47,958 nucleotides of DNA from Parvularcula sp. (GTDB lineage Bacteria > Pseudomonadota > Alphaproteobacteria > Caulobacterales > Parvularculaceae). Position numbers and translations under genes: made by a program. The notes under the pieces were generated by a model. It was given only the letters and a program-made list of their open reading frames with translations. It was not told where the DNA came from and searched no databases. This document shows, piece by piece, positions 40,951 to 47,958 of this stretch. How positions within the stretch are numbered: the first letter of the stretch is position 1; the number at the start of each line of letters is the position of its first letter. Location of the stretch: the NCBI GenBank assembly GCA_002704915.1, contig PAIP01000063.1, positions 1 to 47,958 on the forward strand, given 5' to 3'.

Positions 40951-42729
40951 TTAATTGAGGCTGTCGCCCGCAATCTGGTCAATCGCTTCGTAAAGCGGCA
41001 ATTCCCCCGCAGCGACCTTTTCGCGGGAAGGCGCCGGTTGGCCGAGACGCGCGCGATAAACCCAGAAATTGGTCAGCACCTTTTCCACGAAGTCGCGGCT
41101 TTCCCGGTTCGGAATGCTTTCGATGAAGAGCAGCGGATCGTCGATCGCCACATCGCGGCGCCAGCGGCGCAAATTGCCCGGCCCCCCGTTATAGGCGACG
41201 GCCATATGGAAGAGATCGCCATCGACCGACCGGGTCATGAGATGATCCACGTAAGTCTGGCCGAGCTCCATATTGTAGGAAGGATCGTAAAGGCGCTCCC
41301 TCCCTGAGCGGTAGCGCAAGGAGCGGTCGCCGGCGATGTAGCTCGCCGTGCGCGGCATAAGCTGCATCAGCCCCCGAGCGCCGACGCGGCTTGTGGCGTC
41401 GGTCTTGAACTTCGATTCCTGACGCATCAGCGCATAGAGAAGCGCGCGATCCACCTTGAAGCCGCTTTCCGGCGTATAGTGAGGCACCGGGAACAGACCG
41501 GCCTGAAGCGCCGGATCGTCGTCGGAAAGCGCAATGTCGATCTGTGCGGCGGGCAGGTCCAAGGCGACGGCAAGCGCCAGCAATTGCGGCGCGTCGTCTT
41601 CATCGATCGCGCCATTGGCCCAGCGCAGTTCAAGATCGGCCTCGCTTGTCTGTCCGGCTTCCGCCAAAGCGATGGCGCGGCGAATGCGCGGCTGGTCTTC
41701 AAGAAGATCATCATACTGATCTTGTGTCAGCGCCGGCGCGGTCCAGTTATAGTCATAAGCGCGGCCAAGCTGCGCCAGCGCAAGCTGGCCGTAAAAAGTG
41801 AAGGGATATTCCGCGGCGATTTCAAGATTGGGCGTAACATCCGCCGGGGCCCCGGCGGCGAGCGCCGTGCGCGCGGCCCAGAATCCGGCGGCGGAACGCA
41901 AGGAATCTTCCTGATAGGGGACTGCGGCCATGTCCTTGAACAGCTCATGAGCGCCGGCGATGTCGCCTTCGCGGAATTTGATGAGACCGGCGATCCAGTA
42001 GGCGAGAACCGCGCTTTCCCCGTTGCGCGCGGCCGCGTCATTGGCGATTTCGGCGGCGGCGTCGATATAGCCTTGGTAATAAAGGCTGGCGGCGATCCAG
42101 GAGCGCATGCGGTCATATTGACGTTCGGTGATGGTTCCGCGTTTCAGATGACCGTCGATTTCGCGCTTGGCTTCCAGGGCGCGCTCCCGATTGGCGAGAT
42201 AGCGTACGCGGCCTTCAATGCGGCGCACATTCGGGCGGCTCTTTGTCTCGTAATCCGCCTCGAGATCGGGATGCAGTTCTTTTTCCGGTTCGGCGCGCCA
42301 TTTGCGCGAGATCGGACGCACAGGCGATGACTGGCCGCGCGGCTGGCGCTTGCGGGCAAGGGAGTAAATTTTGTCCGCATCCGGATGGTCGGCGTAATAG
42401 GCCATCCAGCGCTTCAATTCACTGAAACTCGACCGGTAGTCGGTGGGATGCATATAGCGCTGATATTGCACATATCCCATGAGGATGTCGTTTTCGAGCG
42501 CCGCGATTTTCGCGTCCGCTTCCGTCCAGCGACCGTCTTCCTGAAGCGCGAATATTTCCTTGTAGAGCGCCGCATCTGCATCGCTCAGTATACTGATATT
42601 CAGCGCTTCTTCGGCGGCGACGGCCGGAACCGCTGCGTCAACGGGTGTAGAGTCTTCGGCGACGGCGGCGGCGAGCCCTCCTTGCGCCAGGGCAATGACA
42701 AACAGCGAAAACCAGCGAACAGCCGCCAT
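40951..42729 (-). CDS. Soluble lytic murein transglycosylase (Slt family)
   Basis: A 592-residue periplasmic enzyme. Signal peptide ends near LAAAVAED. A long alpha-helical superhelix (about residues 50-410) precedes the GH23 lysozyme-like domain. Catalytic Glu438 is in LYALMRQESKF; other GH23 motifs are GARGLMQLMPRTA and MAVAYNGGPGNLRRW. It cleaves peptidoglycan to anhydromuropeptides, and can make room for pilus or envelope machines. A CtrA-like box lies about 126 bp upstream of the start. Confidence 0.93.
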   Translation of the reverse strand: MAAVRWFSLFVIALAQGGLAAAVAEDSTPVDAAVPAVAAEEALNISILSDADAALYKEIFALQEDGRWTEADAKIAALENDILMGYVQYQRYMHPTDYRSSFSELKRWMAYYADHPDADKIYSLARKRQPRGQSSPVRPISRKWRAEPEKELHPDLEADYETKSRPNVRRIEGRVRYLANRERALEAKREIDGHLKRGTITERQYDRMRSWIAASLYYQGYIDAAAEIANDAAARNGESAVLAYWIAGLIKFREGDIAGAHELFKDMAAVPYQEDSLRSAAGFWAARTALAAGAPADVTPNLEIAAEYPFTFYGQLALAQLGRAYDYNWTAPALTQDQYDDLLEDQPRIRRAIALAEAGQTSEADLELRWANGAIDEDDAPQLLALAVALDLPAAQIDIALSDDDPALQAGLFPVPHYTPESGFKVDRALLYALMRQESKFKTDATSRVGARGLMQLMPRTASYIAGDRSLRYRSGRERLYDPSYNMELGQTYVDHLMTRSVDGDLFHMAVAYNGGPGNLRRWRRDVAIDDPLLFIESIPNRESRDFVEKVLTNFWVYRARLGQPAPSREKVAAGELPLYEAIDQIAGDSLN

Positions 42730-42854
42730 AACTCAATTCTTCCTTTCGTCCGTCCAAACGGGTCGAGGCGGCGGCATTATCGCCGCCGGAAGCTGAAAAA
42801 AGGGAAATGATCCCAACGCCCCAAAACTTACACCTAACTTTACGGTAATGTCGG

Positions 42855-42869
42855 TTAATGGTCCTTTAA
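42855..42869 (-). promoter_or_regulatory. CtrA-like box (TTAA-N7-TTAA) upstream of slt
   Basis: TTAATGGTCCTTTAA matches the CtrA spacing exactly and is extended to the palindrome-like GGTTAATGGTCCTTTAACC. It overlaps the stop of the uracil-DNA glycosylase gene and lies 126-140 bp upstream of the slt start, in the only gap that can hold its promoter. Confidence 0.45.
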
Positions 42870-43676
42870 CCTGGCGTCGAGGGACTGGAGATCGGCCCAT
42901 GCGAGGCGTTTGCCTGCCGGCTGGCGCAGGAGGAATGCCGGGTGATAGGTGGGCAGCGCCGGATAGCGCTTGCCGCCCATGGTTTCCACCTCGCGCCAGA
43001 CGCCCCGGGCCCGCATAATCCCCGTAATCCCCAAAAGCGCCTGCAGGGGCGCGCCCCCGGCGATCAGGACCGCCTTCGGCTCGGTGATCTCGATGAGGCG
43101 GTCGACAAAGGGCCGGCACACCGCTGTCTCCAGCGCCGTCGGCGTCCGATTGGCCGGGGGACGCCAGAAAATCACGTTTGAAATCAGGACATTATCGTCG
43201 CGTGACCGGCCGATGGCGGCGAGCATCCGGTCGAGCAACTGGCCCGCCCGGCCCACAAAAGGCTTGCCGAGGCGGTCCTCGTCCCGGCCCGGCGCCTCGC
43301 CGATGACGAGCAGGTCCGCGCCGGGAACGCCATCGGTGAAGACAGTGTTTTTCGCGCCGGCCTTGAGGGGGCAGCCCTCGAATGCTTTCACGGCGGCGTC
43401 CAGCGCCTCGAATGTGTCGCAGGCCGCGGCGGCGGCTTCGGCCGCCTTAATGGCCTCGTCGGTCGAAAGGGCAGAGGGTTCATGCGCCGCGTATTCGGCT
43501 GCAGCGTCTGCCGCCGCCTGGGCGCGTACGGCTTCGATGCGCGGCGCCGCGCCGGGCTCGGCGCGCGTCCAGCTGTAATAATCGGCGGGCGAGGGCGCGA
43601 CGGCTTCGTCGACGCCCATTTCCGCATACCAGCGCAGCACAGCGCGCGCGGCGTCTTGTTCGCTTAGGGTTGCCAC
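42855..43676 (-). CDS. Family 4-like uracil-DNA glycosylase, alphaproteobacterial type
   Basis: A 273-residue glycosylase that removes uracil from DNA. Motif 1 is GEAPGRDEDRLGKPFVG (from residue 126); motif 3 is HPAFLLRQPAGKR (His245). The N-terminal 100 residues are an extra alanine-rich region. Of the four Fe-S cysteines of family 4 enzymes, Cys102 (EGCPLK) and Cys187 (TAVCRPF) remain. The first is Phe99 and the one before RPP is Trp171 (FWRPPANR), so the cluster is probably lost, a pattern I associate with alphaproteobacterial members. Confidence 0.88.
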   Translation of the reverse strand: MATLSEQDAARAVLRWYAEMGVDEAVAPSPADYYSWTRAEPGAAPRIEAVRAQAAADAAAEYAAHEPSALSTDEAIKAAEAAAAACDTFEALDAAVKAFEGCPLKAGAKNTVFTDGVPGADLLVIGEAPGRDEDRLGKPFVGRAGQLLDRMLAAIGRSRDDNVLISNVIFWRPPANRTPTALETAVCRPFVDRLIEITEPKAVLIAGGAPLQALLGITGIMRARGVWREVETMGGKRYPALPTYHPAFLLRQPAGKRLAWADLQSLDARLKDH

Positions 43677-43717
43677 ATCCCCTTATAGCAGGCGGACGGG
43701 CATAGGGGGCAAGCGCA

Positions 43718-44449
43718 TCAGCGGCGGTTCGCGGCGGTTTCGACGAAATCGCGAATGAGTCGGTCGTCCGCAATGTCCGAGATGGAAGATGTGGAAATCT
43801 TCGACGGAAGCATGGGCGGGTCGGCATACTGAACGGCGTAGGCGCCATCCAGCCATGTCACCTCGCCGCGAATGTCATAGCCGCCGGTTTCATAGTTGAC
43901 AGTATTGGCGGACGCAGACGCCATGTCGATCAGGTGCGACAGGCCGCTGAAGAAAGGCAAGACCGCCGTCACCGCGGTTTTCTGCGTGACGCCCCCTGCT
44001 GCAAGAAGCTCTACGGAGAGAATGCCGCTTGTCTGGGACGGTATATATTTGGCGAACTTCGCTTGGTAGTTGAATGCGTTGACGTCACTTTGCGTCAGGC
44101 TGTCGATCCGCAGGGTCGTAAACAGGGCGAAGCCGGCATAAACGCCGTCGCCTTCGCCGCTATAGGCTTCTTCGACGCCGCTGACATAGATCACGAAAGG
44201 CAGTTGGGGCGAGGTGAGCGAAAAATAGGGGATACGGCCCGGCTCCACCTGTTCGGTCAACGTCATGGCCGACCCGTTGATCACCGTGTCGGAGAAAAAG
44301 GACTTCAACTGCTCAAAAGTGACGCCATCATAGACATTGTCGGTGCGCGTATTGGTCGCCATGGCGTTTTGCGCCAGAGCGCCGCCGGTCTGCATGAAGC
44401 TCAAAGCGATAACGGCGATGGCGAGCCGGCTCAGTCTCTGCAATGTCAT
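43718..44449 (-). CDS. Secreted protein, possibly YbjN-like
   Basis: A 243-residue protein with a signal peptide (RLAIAVIALSFMQTGGALAQ). The segment VTFEQLKSFFSD followed by a beta-rich part with ...IYVSGVE and FALFTTLRIDSLTQSDVNAFNYQAKFAK resembles the YbjN (PF10722) fold, which has a similar order of elements. The match is weak and residues 150-243 are unrecognised. It is monocistronic. Function unknown. Confidence 0.65.
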   Translation of the reverse strand: MTLQRLSRLAIAVIALSFMQTGGALAQNAMATNTRTDNVYDGVTFEQLKSFFSDTVINGSAMTLTEQVEPGRIPYFSLTSPQLPFVIYVSGVEEAYSGEGDGVYAGFALFTTLRIDSLTQSDVNAFNYQAKFAKYIPSQTSGILSVELLAAGGVTQKTAVTAVLPFFSGLSHLIDMASASANTVNYETGGYDIRGEVTWLDGAYAVQYADPPMLPSKISTSSISDIADDRLIRDFVETAANRR

Positions 44450-44566
44450 AATATCCCCGGATGGTCTCCAAACAGTCGTGTTTTCCGACGATGGAGCCTA
44501 ACCCATGGGCCGCGCCTGTCCATGCGGCGGGGGCTTGAAATCGTGCTTTCCGCGCAACAGCGCGTC

Positions 44567-45211
44567 CTATGCCGACGCCGCGAGCATCAATTGAGCGCCG
44601 TAGTAAAGCGGCAGGCCCCAGGCTCGGTTGATGAATCCGGGCGCGACGAACTTGTCCCGGGCCACAGCGAGATCCGAAATGGCGAATCCGAGGGCGCCGG
44701 CGATGACGAGAAGGCTCGGGGAAGGCCGCGCCGGCGGGGCGGCGAGAAAACTCGTCGCGACCATGATTGCGATGATCGCGGTGTAGCCGGCCACTGGCCC
44801 GCGAAAAGCGCCGAGATGCGGCCACAGCCAGCGCAGAGAGAAAACCGCGAAAAAAATCATGGCGACGGCGCCGGCGAGGAATATTGGCGTCGGGTGAGGG
44901 CCGCCGGACAAAAACGCTACGACATAGGCGGCGTGGCCCGCGGCGAAAGCCCCCATGCCAGCGAGGAAGGTTTTTTCCCCAGCCGGAATGAGAAGGATAT
45001 CGCCCGCCATGCAAAGAACCAGCCCGATGAGGATCCATATCCCGTAAGCGCTTTCCCCAGCGCCGCAGGCGAGCGCCAGAAGGACGAAGCATAAAGACGC
45101 AGCGGGCTTGGCGATCCATTTGAGGCGAGAGATCGCCCGGCTCTCAGCGAATAAGAGAAGGCCGGTGAAGACGCCGCAGAGGAGAATTGGCGAAAGCTGG
45201 GTCAGGGGCAC
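44567..45211 (-). CDS. YhhN family membrane protein (lysoplasmalogenase-like)
   Basis: A 214-residue polytopic protein of about eight segments. It carries YhhN-family features: KPAASLCFVLLAL, GLVLCMAGDILLIP (acidic residue in a membrane helix), FAAGHAAYVVAF, and GALGFAISDLAVARDKF. Human TMEM86B of this family is a lysoplasmalogenase; bacterial activity on such lipids is not general, so the substrate is uncertain. Confidence 0.88.
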   Translation of the reverse strand: MPLTQLSPILLCGVFTGLLLFAESRAISRLKWIAKPAASLCFVLLALACGAGESAYGIWILIGLVLCMAGDILLIPAGEKTFLAGMGAFAAGHAAYVVAFLSGGPHPTPIFLAGAVAMIFFAVFSLRWLWPHLGAFRGPVAGYTAIIAIMVATSFLAAPPARPSPSLLVIAGALGFAISDLAVARDKFVAPGFINRAWGLPLYYGAQLMLAASA

Positions 45212-45372
45212 GGGCGGACTCTTCAGATCGCGGAACGCGCTTTATGGGCCCAAAGCTTCTCAATATGCAAAACAATGCCTTACGACATGGCTTTTCCCCG
45301 TGATTTTTGCCAAAACCGCGGGGGCCGAAAGGCTGAACTAGAACTCGAAGACGCGAAAAAGAGAAGACGCCA

Positions 45373-47055
45373 ATGACAGATGAAGCGCCCGAACGGGAGT
45401 CCATGGAGTTCGACGTAGTGATCGTGGGGGCGGGCCCGGCAGGGCTTTCCGCCGCCATTCGCCTGAAACAGCGCGCCGCCGAAGCGGGCGGCGACATCAA
45501 TGTCGTTGTGGTCGAAAAAGGCTCCGAGGTCGGCGCGCATATTCTTTCAGGCGCGGTTCTCGACCCGCAGGGGCTTGATGAGCTGTTGCCGGACTGGCGC
45601 GAGATGGACGGCGCGCCCGTGGATACGCCGGTGACCTCGGAAAGCTTCAAGGTGTTTGGCGCGAGCGGCTCGGTCTCGCTGCCCGTCTGGGGCATGCCGG
45701 GCATGGTCAAGAACCATGGCTGCTACGTGGTCTCCATGGGCAATGTCTGCCGCTGGCTCGCCGAACAGGCCGAAGGGCTTGGCGTCGATATTTATCCCGG
45801 CATGGCCGCATCGCAGGTTCTTTATCGGGAAGACGGTTCCGTGCGCGGCGTCGTCGTCGGCGAGATGGGCATCGGCAAGGATGGCGAGAAAAAGGACTCT
45901 TACGAGCCAGGCATGGAGCTTTGCGGCAAATATGTGCTGATCGCAGAAGGCGTTCGTGGTTCGCTCGGCAAACAGCTTATCGCGCATTTCAAGCTCGACG
46001 AAAATCGCGAGCCGCAGAAATACGGCATCGGCCTGAAAGAGCTTTGGGAGATCGCGCCGGAAAAATCGCGGCCCGGCCATGTTCAGCACAGCTTTGGCTG
46101 GCCCCTGAAAGACGACACCGGCGGCGGTTCGTTCCTTTATCATTATAACGACAACACTGTCGCGCTCGGCTTCGTCGTTCACCTGAATTACAAGAACCCC
46201 TATCTTTATCCGTATGGGGAGTTTCAGAAATTCAAGACCCATCCGGAAATCGCTGAGCTGCTCGAAGGGGGCAAGCGCCTCGCTTACGGGTCGCGTGCGA
46301 TTACCGAGGGCGGTTATCAGTCTGTGCCGAAACTGGCGTTTCCCGGCGGCGCCCTGATCGGCTGCTCGGCGGGTTTCGTAAACGTGCCGCGCATCAAGGG
46401 CAATCACAACGCCATGCTCACCGGCATGATGGCCGCGGAGGCCGCTTTCGACGCCGTCAGCGCCGGCCGCGAAGGCGATGTGCTTGAAGCCTATGAGGAG
46501 GCGTATGACGCCTCGGGCGTCAAGCGCGAACTTTTCAAGGCGCGCAATGTGAAGCCGCTCTGGTCAAAGTTCGGCACGCGCATCGGCGCCATCGCGCTTG
46601 GCGGGCTCGAATTATGGATGAACTCCATTGCGCCGGGCCTCTCCTTGTTCGGCACCCTGAAACACGGGAAAACCGATGCGGCGGCGACGGAGCCGGCGGC
46701 GAAGCACAAGCCCCTTGATTATCCCCGTCCCGACGGGACCACGACCTTCGACCGGCTGACCAATGTGGCGTTTTCCGCCACAAATCACGAAGAAGACCAG
46801 CCTTCTCATCTCAAACTTAAAGATCCTTCAATCCCCATCGACGTTAATCTGCCGGTCTATGCCGAGCCGGCGCAGCGTTATTGCCCGGCGGGTGTTTATG
46901 AAGTGGTGAGCGAGGAAAACGGCGCCGATCCGAAGTTTCAGATCAACGCCCAGAACTGCGTTCATTGTAAGACCTGCGACATCAAGGATCCGTCGCAGAA
47001 CATCGTCTGGACGACGCCGGAAGGCGGCGGCGGGCCGAACTATCCGAATATGTAA
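45373..47055 (+). CDS. Electron transfer flavoprotein-ubiquinone oxidoreductase
   Basis: A 560-residue membrane-associated flavoprotein that passes electrons from ETF to ubiquinone during fatty-acid and amino-acid oxidation. The FAD Rossmann motif is VVIVGAGPAGLSAAIRL (about 14-30). The quinone/membrane region includes GCSAGFVNVPRIKG. The C-terminal 4Fe-4S ligands are RYCPAGVYEV and NCVHCKTCDIKDPSQNI, as in mitochondrial ETF-QO. A lipoprotein gene follows 14 bp after the stop. The etfAB genes are not in the window. Confidence 0.95.
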   Translation: MTDEAPERESMEFDVVIVGAGPAGLSAAIRLKQRAAEAGGDINVVVVEKGSEVGAHILSGAVLDPQGLDELLPDWREMDGAPVDTPVTSESFKVFGASGSVSLPVWGMPGMVKNHGCYVVSMGNVCRWLAEQAEGLGVDIYPGMAASQVLYREDGSVRGVVVGEMGIGKDGEKKDSYEPGMELCGKYVLIAEGVRGSLGKQLIAHFKLDENREPQKYGIGLKELWEIAPEKSRPGHVQHSFGWPLKDDTGGGSFLYHYNDNTVALGFVVHLNYKNPYLYPYGEFQKFKTHPEIAELLEGGKRLAYGSRAITEGGYQSVPKLAFPGGALIGCSAGFVNVPRIKGNHNAMLTGMMAAEAAFDAVSAGREGDVLEAYEEAYDASGVKRELFKARNVKPLWSKFGTRIGAIALGGLELWMNSIAPGLSLFGTLKHGKTDAAATEPAAKHKPLDYPRPDGTTTFDRLTNVAFSATNHEEDQPSHLKLKDPSIPIDVNLPVYAEPAQRYCPAGVYEVVSEENGADPKFQINAQNCVHCKTCDIKDPSQNIVWTTPEGGGGPNYPNM

Positions 47056-47069
47056 GGAGCGTCCCCCTG

Positions 47070-47958
47070 GTGCCGCGCAAAAGTATCTTTGGTTTTTTCA
47101 GTCTTGGTCTCGTTCTCGCCGGATGTGCTGCAACGCCTGAGCAGGGCAATGTGGTCGGCGATTATCTGACGGGCCGCATCGCCGCGCGGAGCAATAATGT
47201 GGGCGTGGCGGCGGACGCCTTTGGCGGGGTCGAGGACGCCAGTGCGAATTCCGATGAAATCCTGCGCGGCGCGTTCTTTTTCAGTGTTGCTTCCGGCGAC
47301 ATCGGCGAAGCGGCAAAGCTCGCGCCGAAGATCCTGGCGAATGACGACGCCGAGGATGACGATCTCGCGCGGCTTGTCGAGGCGGCGCATGCCCTCAAAA
47401 ACAAGAATTACACAGCCGCCCGCGCGGCCCTCGCCGCCAATGCGCAGGTGGAATATTTCTCCGCCGCCATGGTTATTCTCGACGCTTGGGCGCTGGCCGG
47501 TGAAAAAGGTCCGGAATCCGCGTTGAAGGCGCTGGCGGCGAAGGATGGCGAAACCTTCCGCGGCTTTCATCCCTTGCATCAGGCGTTTCTGTTCGAAAAC
47601 GCCGGGCTTGAGGATGAGGCGCGCACTGCCTACCAGCTTTCCCTGATGTCTTATGGAGGCGTCGTGGCGCGCGACGCCTATGGGTCTTTTCTCGAACGCA
47701 CCGGCGATATTGAGGGCGCTCGCGACCACTATGAATTGCTGGCGCAATATCCGGGGCCGGACCGTCAGATCGCCGAGCTCGGGCTTGAGCGCATTGAGGC
47801 GGGAAAGATCGATGAGAGCTGGGCGAATGTAACTCCGCAAAAAGGCGCGGCCGTTGCGCTCTACACCTTCGGGTCGGCGGTCTTGCAGCAATCCATCGAA
47901 CAGCGCGAAGCGGCGGAGAAAGCCGGCTTTCGCGTCGGCGACGCCAATTACGACATGC
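47070..47958 (+). CDS. TPR-like lipoprotein, truncated by the window edge
   Basis: An open frame running off the right end (at least 296 residues). It starts with GTG at 47070, with AAGGAG about ten bases upstream. The N-terminus MPRKSIFGFFSLGLVLAGC is a lipoprotein signal with Cys19 as lipidated residue. The rest is alanine-rich helical repeats typical of TPR/Sel1-like proteins (TAYQLSLMSYGGVVARDAYG, IEGARDHYELLAQYPGP). It is 14 bp after ETF-QO and probably co-transcribed with it. Function unknown. Confidence 0.85.
   Translation, partial: MPRKSIFGFFSLGLVLAGCAATPEQGNVVGDYLTGRIAARSNNVGVAADAFGGVEDASANSDEILRGAFFFSVASGDIGEAAKLAPKILANDDAEDDDLARLVEAAHALKNKNYTAARAALAANAQVEYFSAAMVILDAWALAGEKGPESALKALAAKDGETFRGFHPLHQAFLFENAGLEDEARTAYQLSLMSYGGVVARDAYGSFLERTGDIEGARDHYELLAQYPGPDRQIAELGLERIEAGKIDESWANVTPQKGAAVALYTFGSAVLQQSIEQREAAEKAGFRVGDANYDM

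Overview
The window is 47,958 bp of GC-rich chromosomal DNA from an alphaproteobacterium. The best fit is a free-living, stalked- or budding-type lineage near Caulobacterales, Hyphomonadaceae or Parvularculaceae. This rests on a CpaA-F type Tad pilus locus, TTAA-N7-TTAA motifs like those bound by CtrA, an alphaproteobacterial cysG-DUF2849-cysI-DUF934-cysH operon, and a very large TonB-dependent receptor. The genus is inference. No tRNA, rRNA, CRISPR array, transposase, phage gene or plasmid gene was seen, so this reads as ordinary core chromosome with some unusual gene combinations.

Layout. 1-92: a REP-like double hairpin. 93-2426: a DUF389 membrane protein, then a LigA/LigB extradiol dioxygenase pair closed by a strong terminator. 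2499-5634: a secreted coiled-coil protein, a pirin, an IscU/NifU-like scaffold with altered ligands, and a GcvA-type LysR regulator. 5896-11074: a tightly packed assimilatory sulfur operon (siroheme synthase, DUF2849, a GST, sulfite reductase, DUF934, 4Fe-4S APS reductase). 11164-13269: 5-formyl-THF cyclo-ligase, an alpha/beta hydrolase and a periplasmic protein. 13392-22055: a TPR/2-oxoglutarate oxygenase, a 982-residue TonB-dependent receptor, a SAM methyltransferase, AhpD and a TPR-sulfotransferase. 22113-24831: AhpC, a divergent OxyR and an AI-2E family permease. 24939-28893: a PABA (folate precursor) operon pabB-pabA-pabC with a translationally coupled, stripped-down adenylate-forming enzyme. 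28930-39654: the Tad/Flp pilus locus, including a 58-residue Flp pilin gene. 39685-47958: a GFA protein, a ZIP-like transporter, a soluble lytic transglycosylase, a family-4-like uracil-DNA glycosylase, a YbjN-like secreted protein, a YhhN protein, ETF-ubiquinone oxidoreductase, and a lipoprotein cut by the right edge.

How the genes work together. The sulfur operon makes siroheme and reduces APS to sulfite and then sulfide. OxyR, AhpC and AhpD form a peroxide-defence unit, but a TPR-sulfotransferase sits between ahpC and ahpD. The Tad genes supply pilin, prepilin peptidase, secretin, localisation ATPase, motor and platform; the minor pilins TadE/F/G and TadD are absent here. The most interesting stretch is 13.4-22.1 kb, where two TPR proteins carrying modifying domains (2OG-Fe oxygenase and PAPS sulfotransferase) and a methyltransferase surround one TonB-dependent receptor. 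The second is the coupling of a degenerate ANL-fold protein to PABA synthesis. Both are hypotheses from sequence and context.
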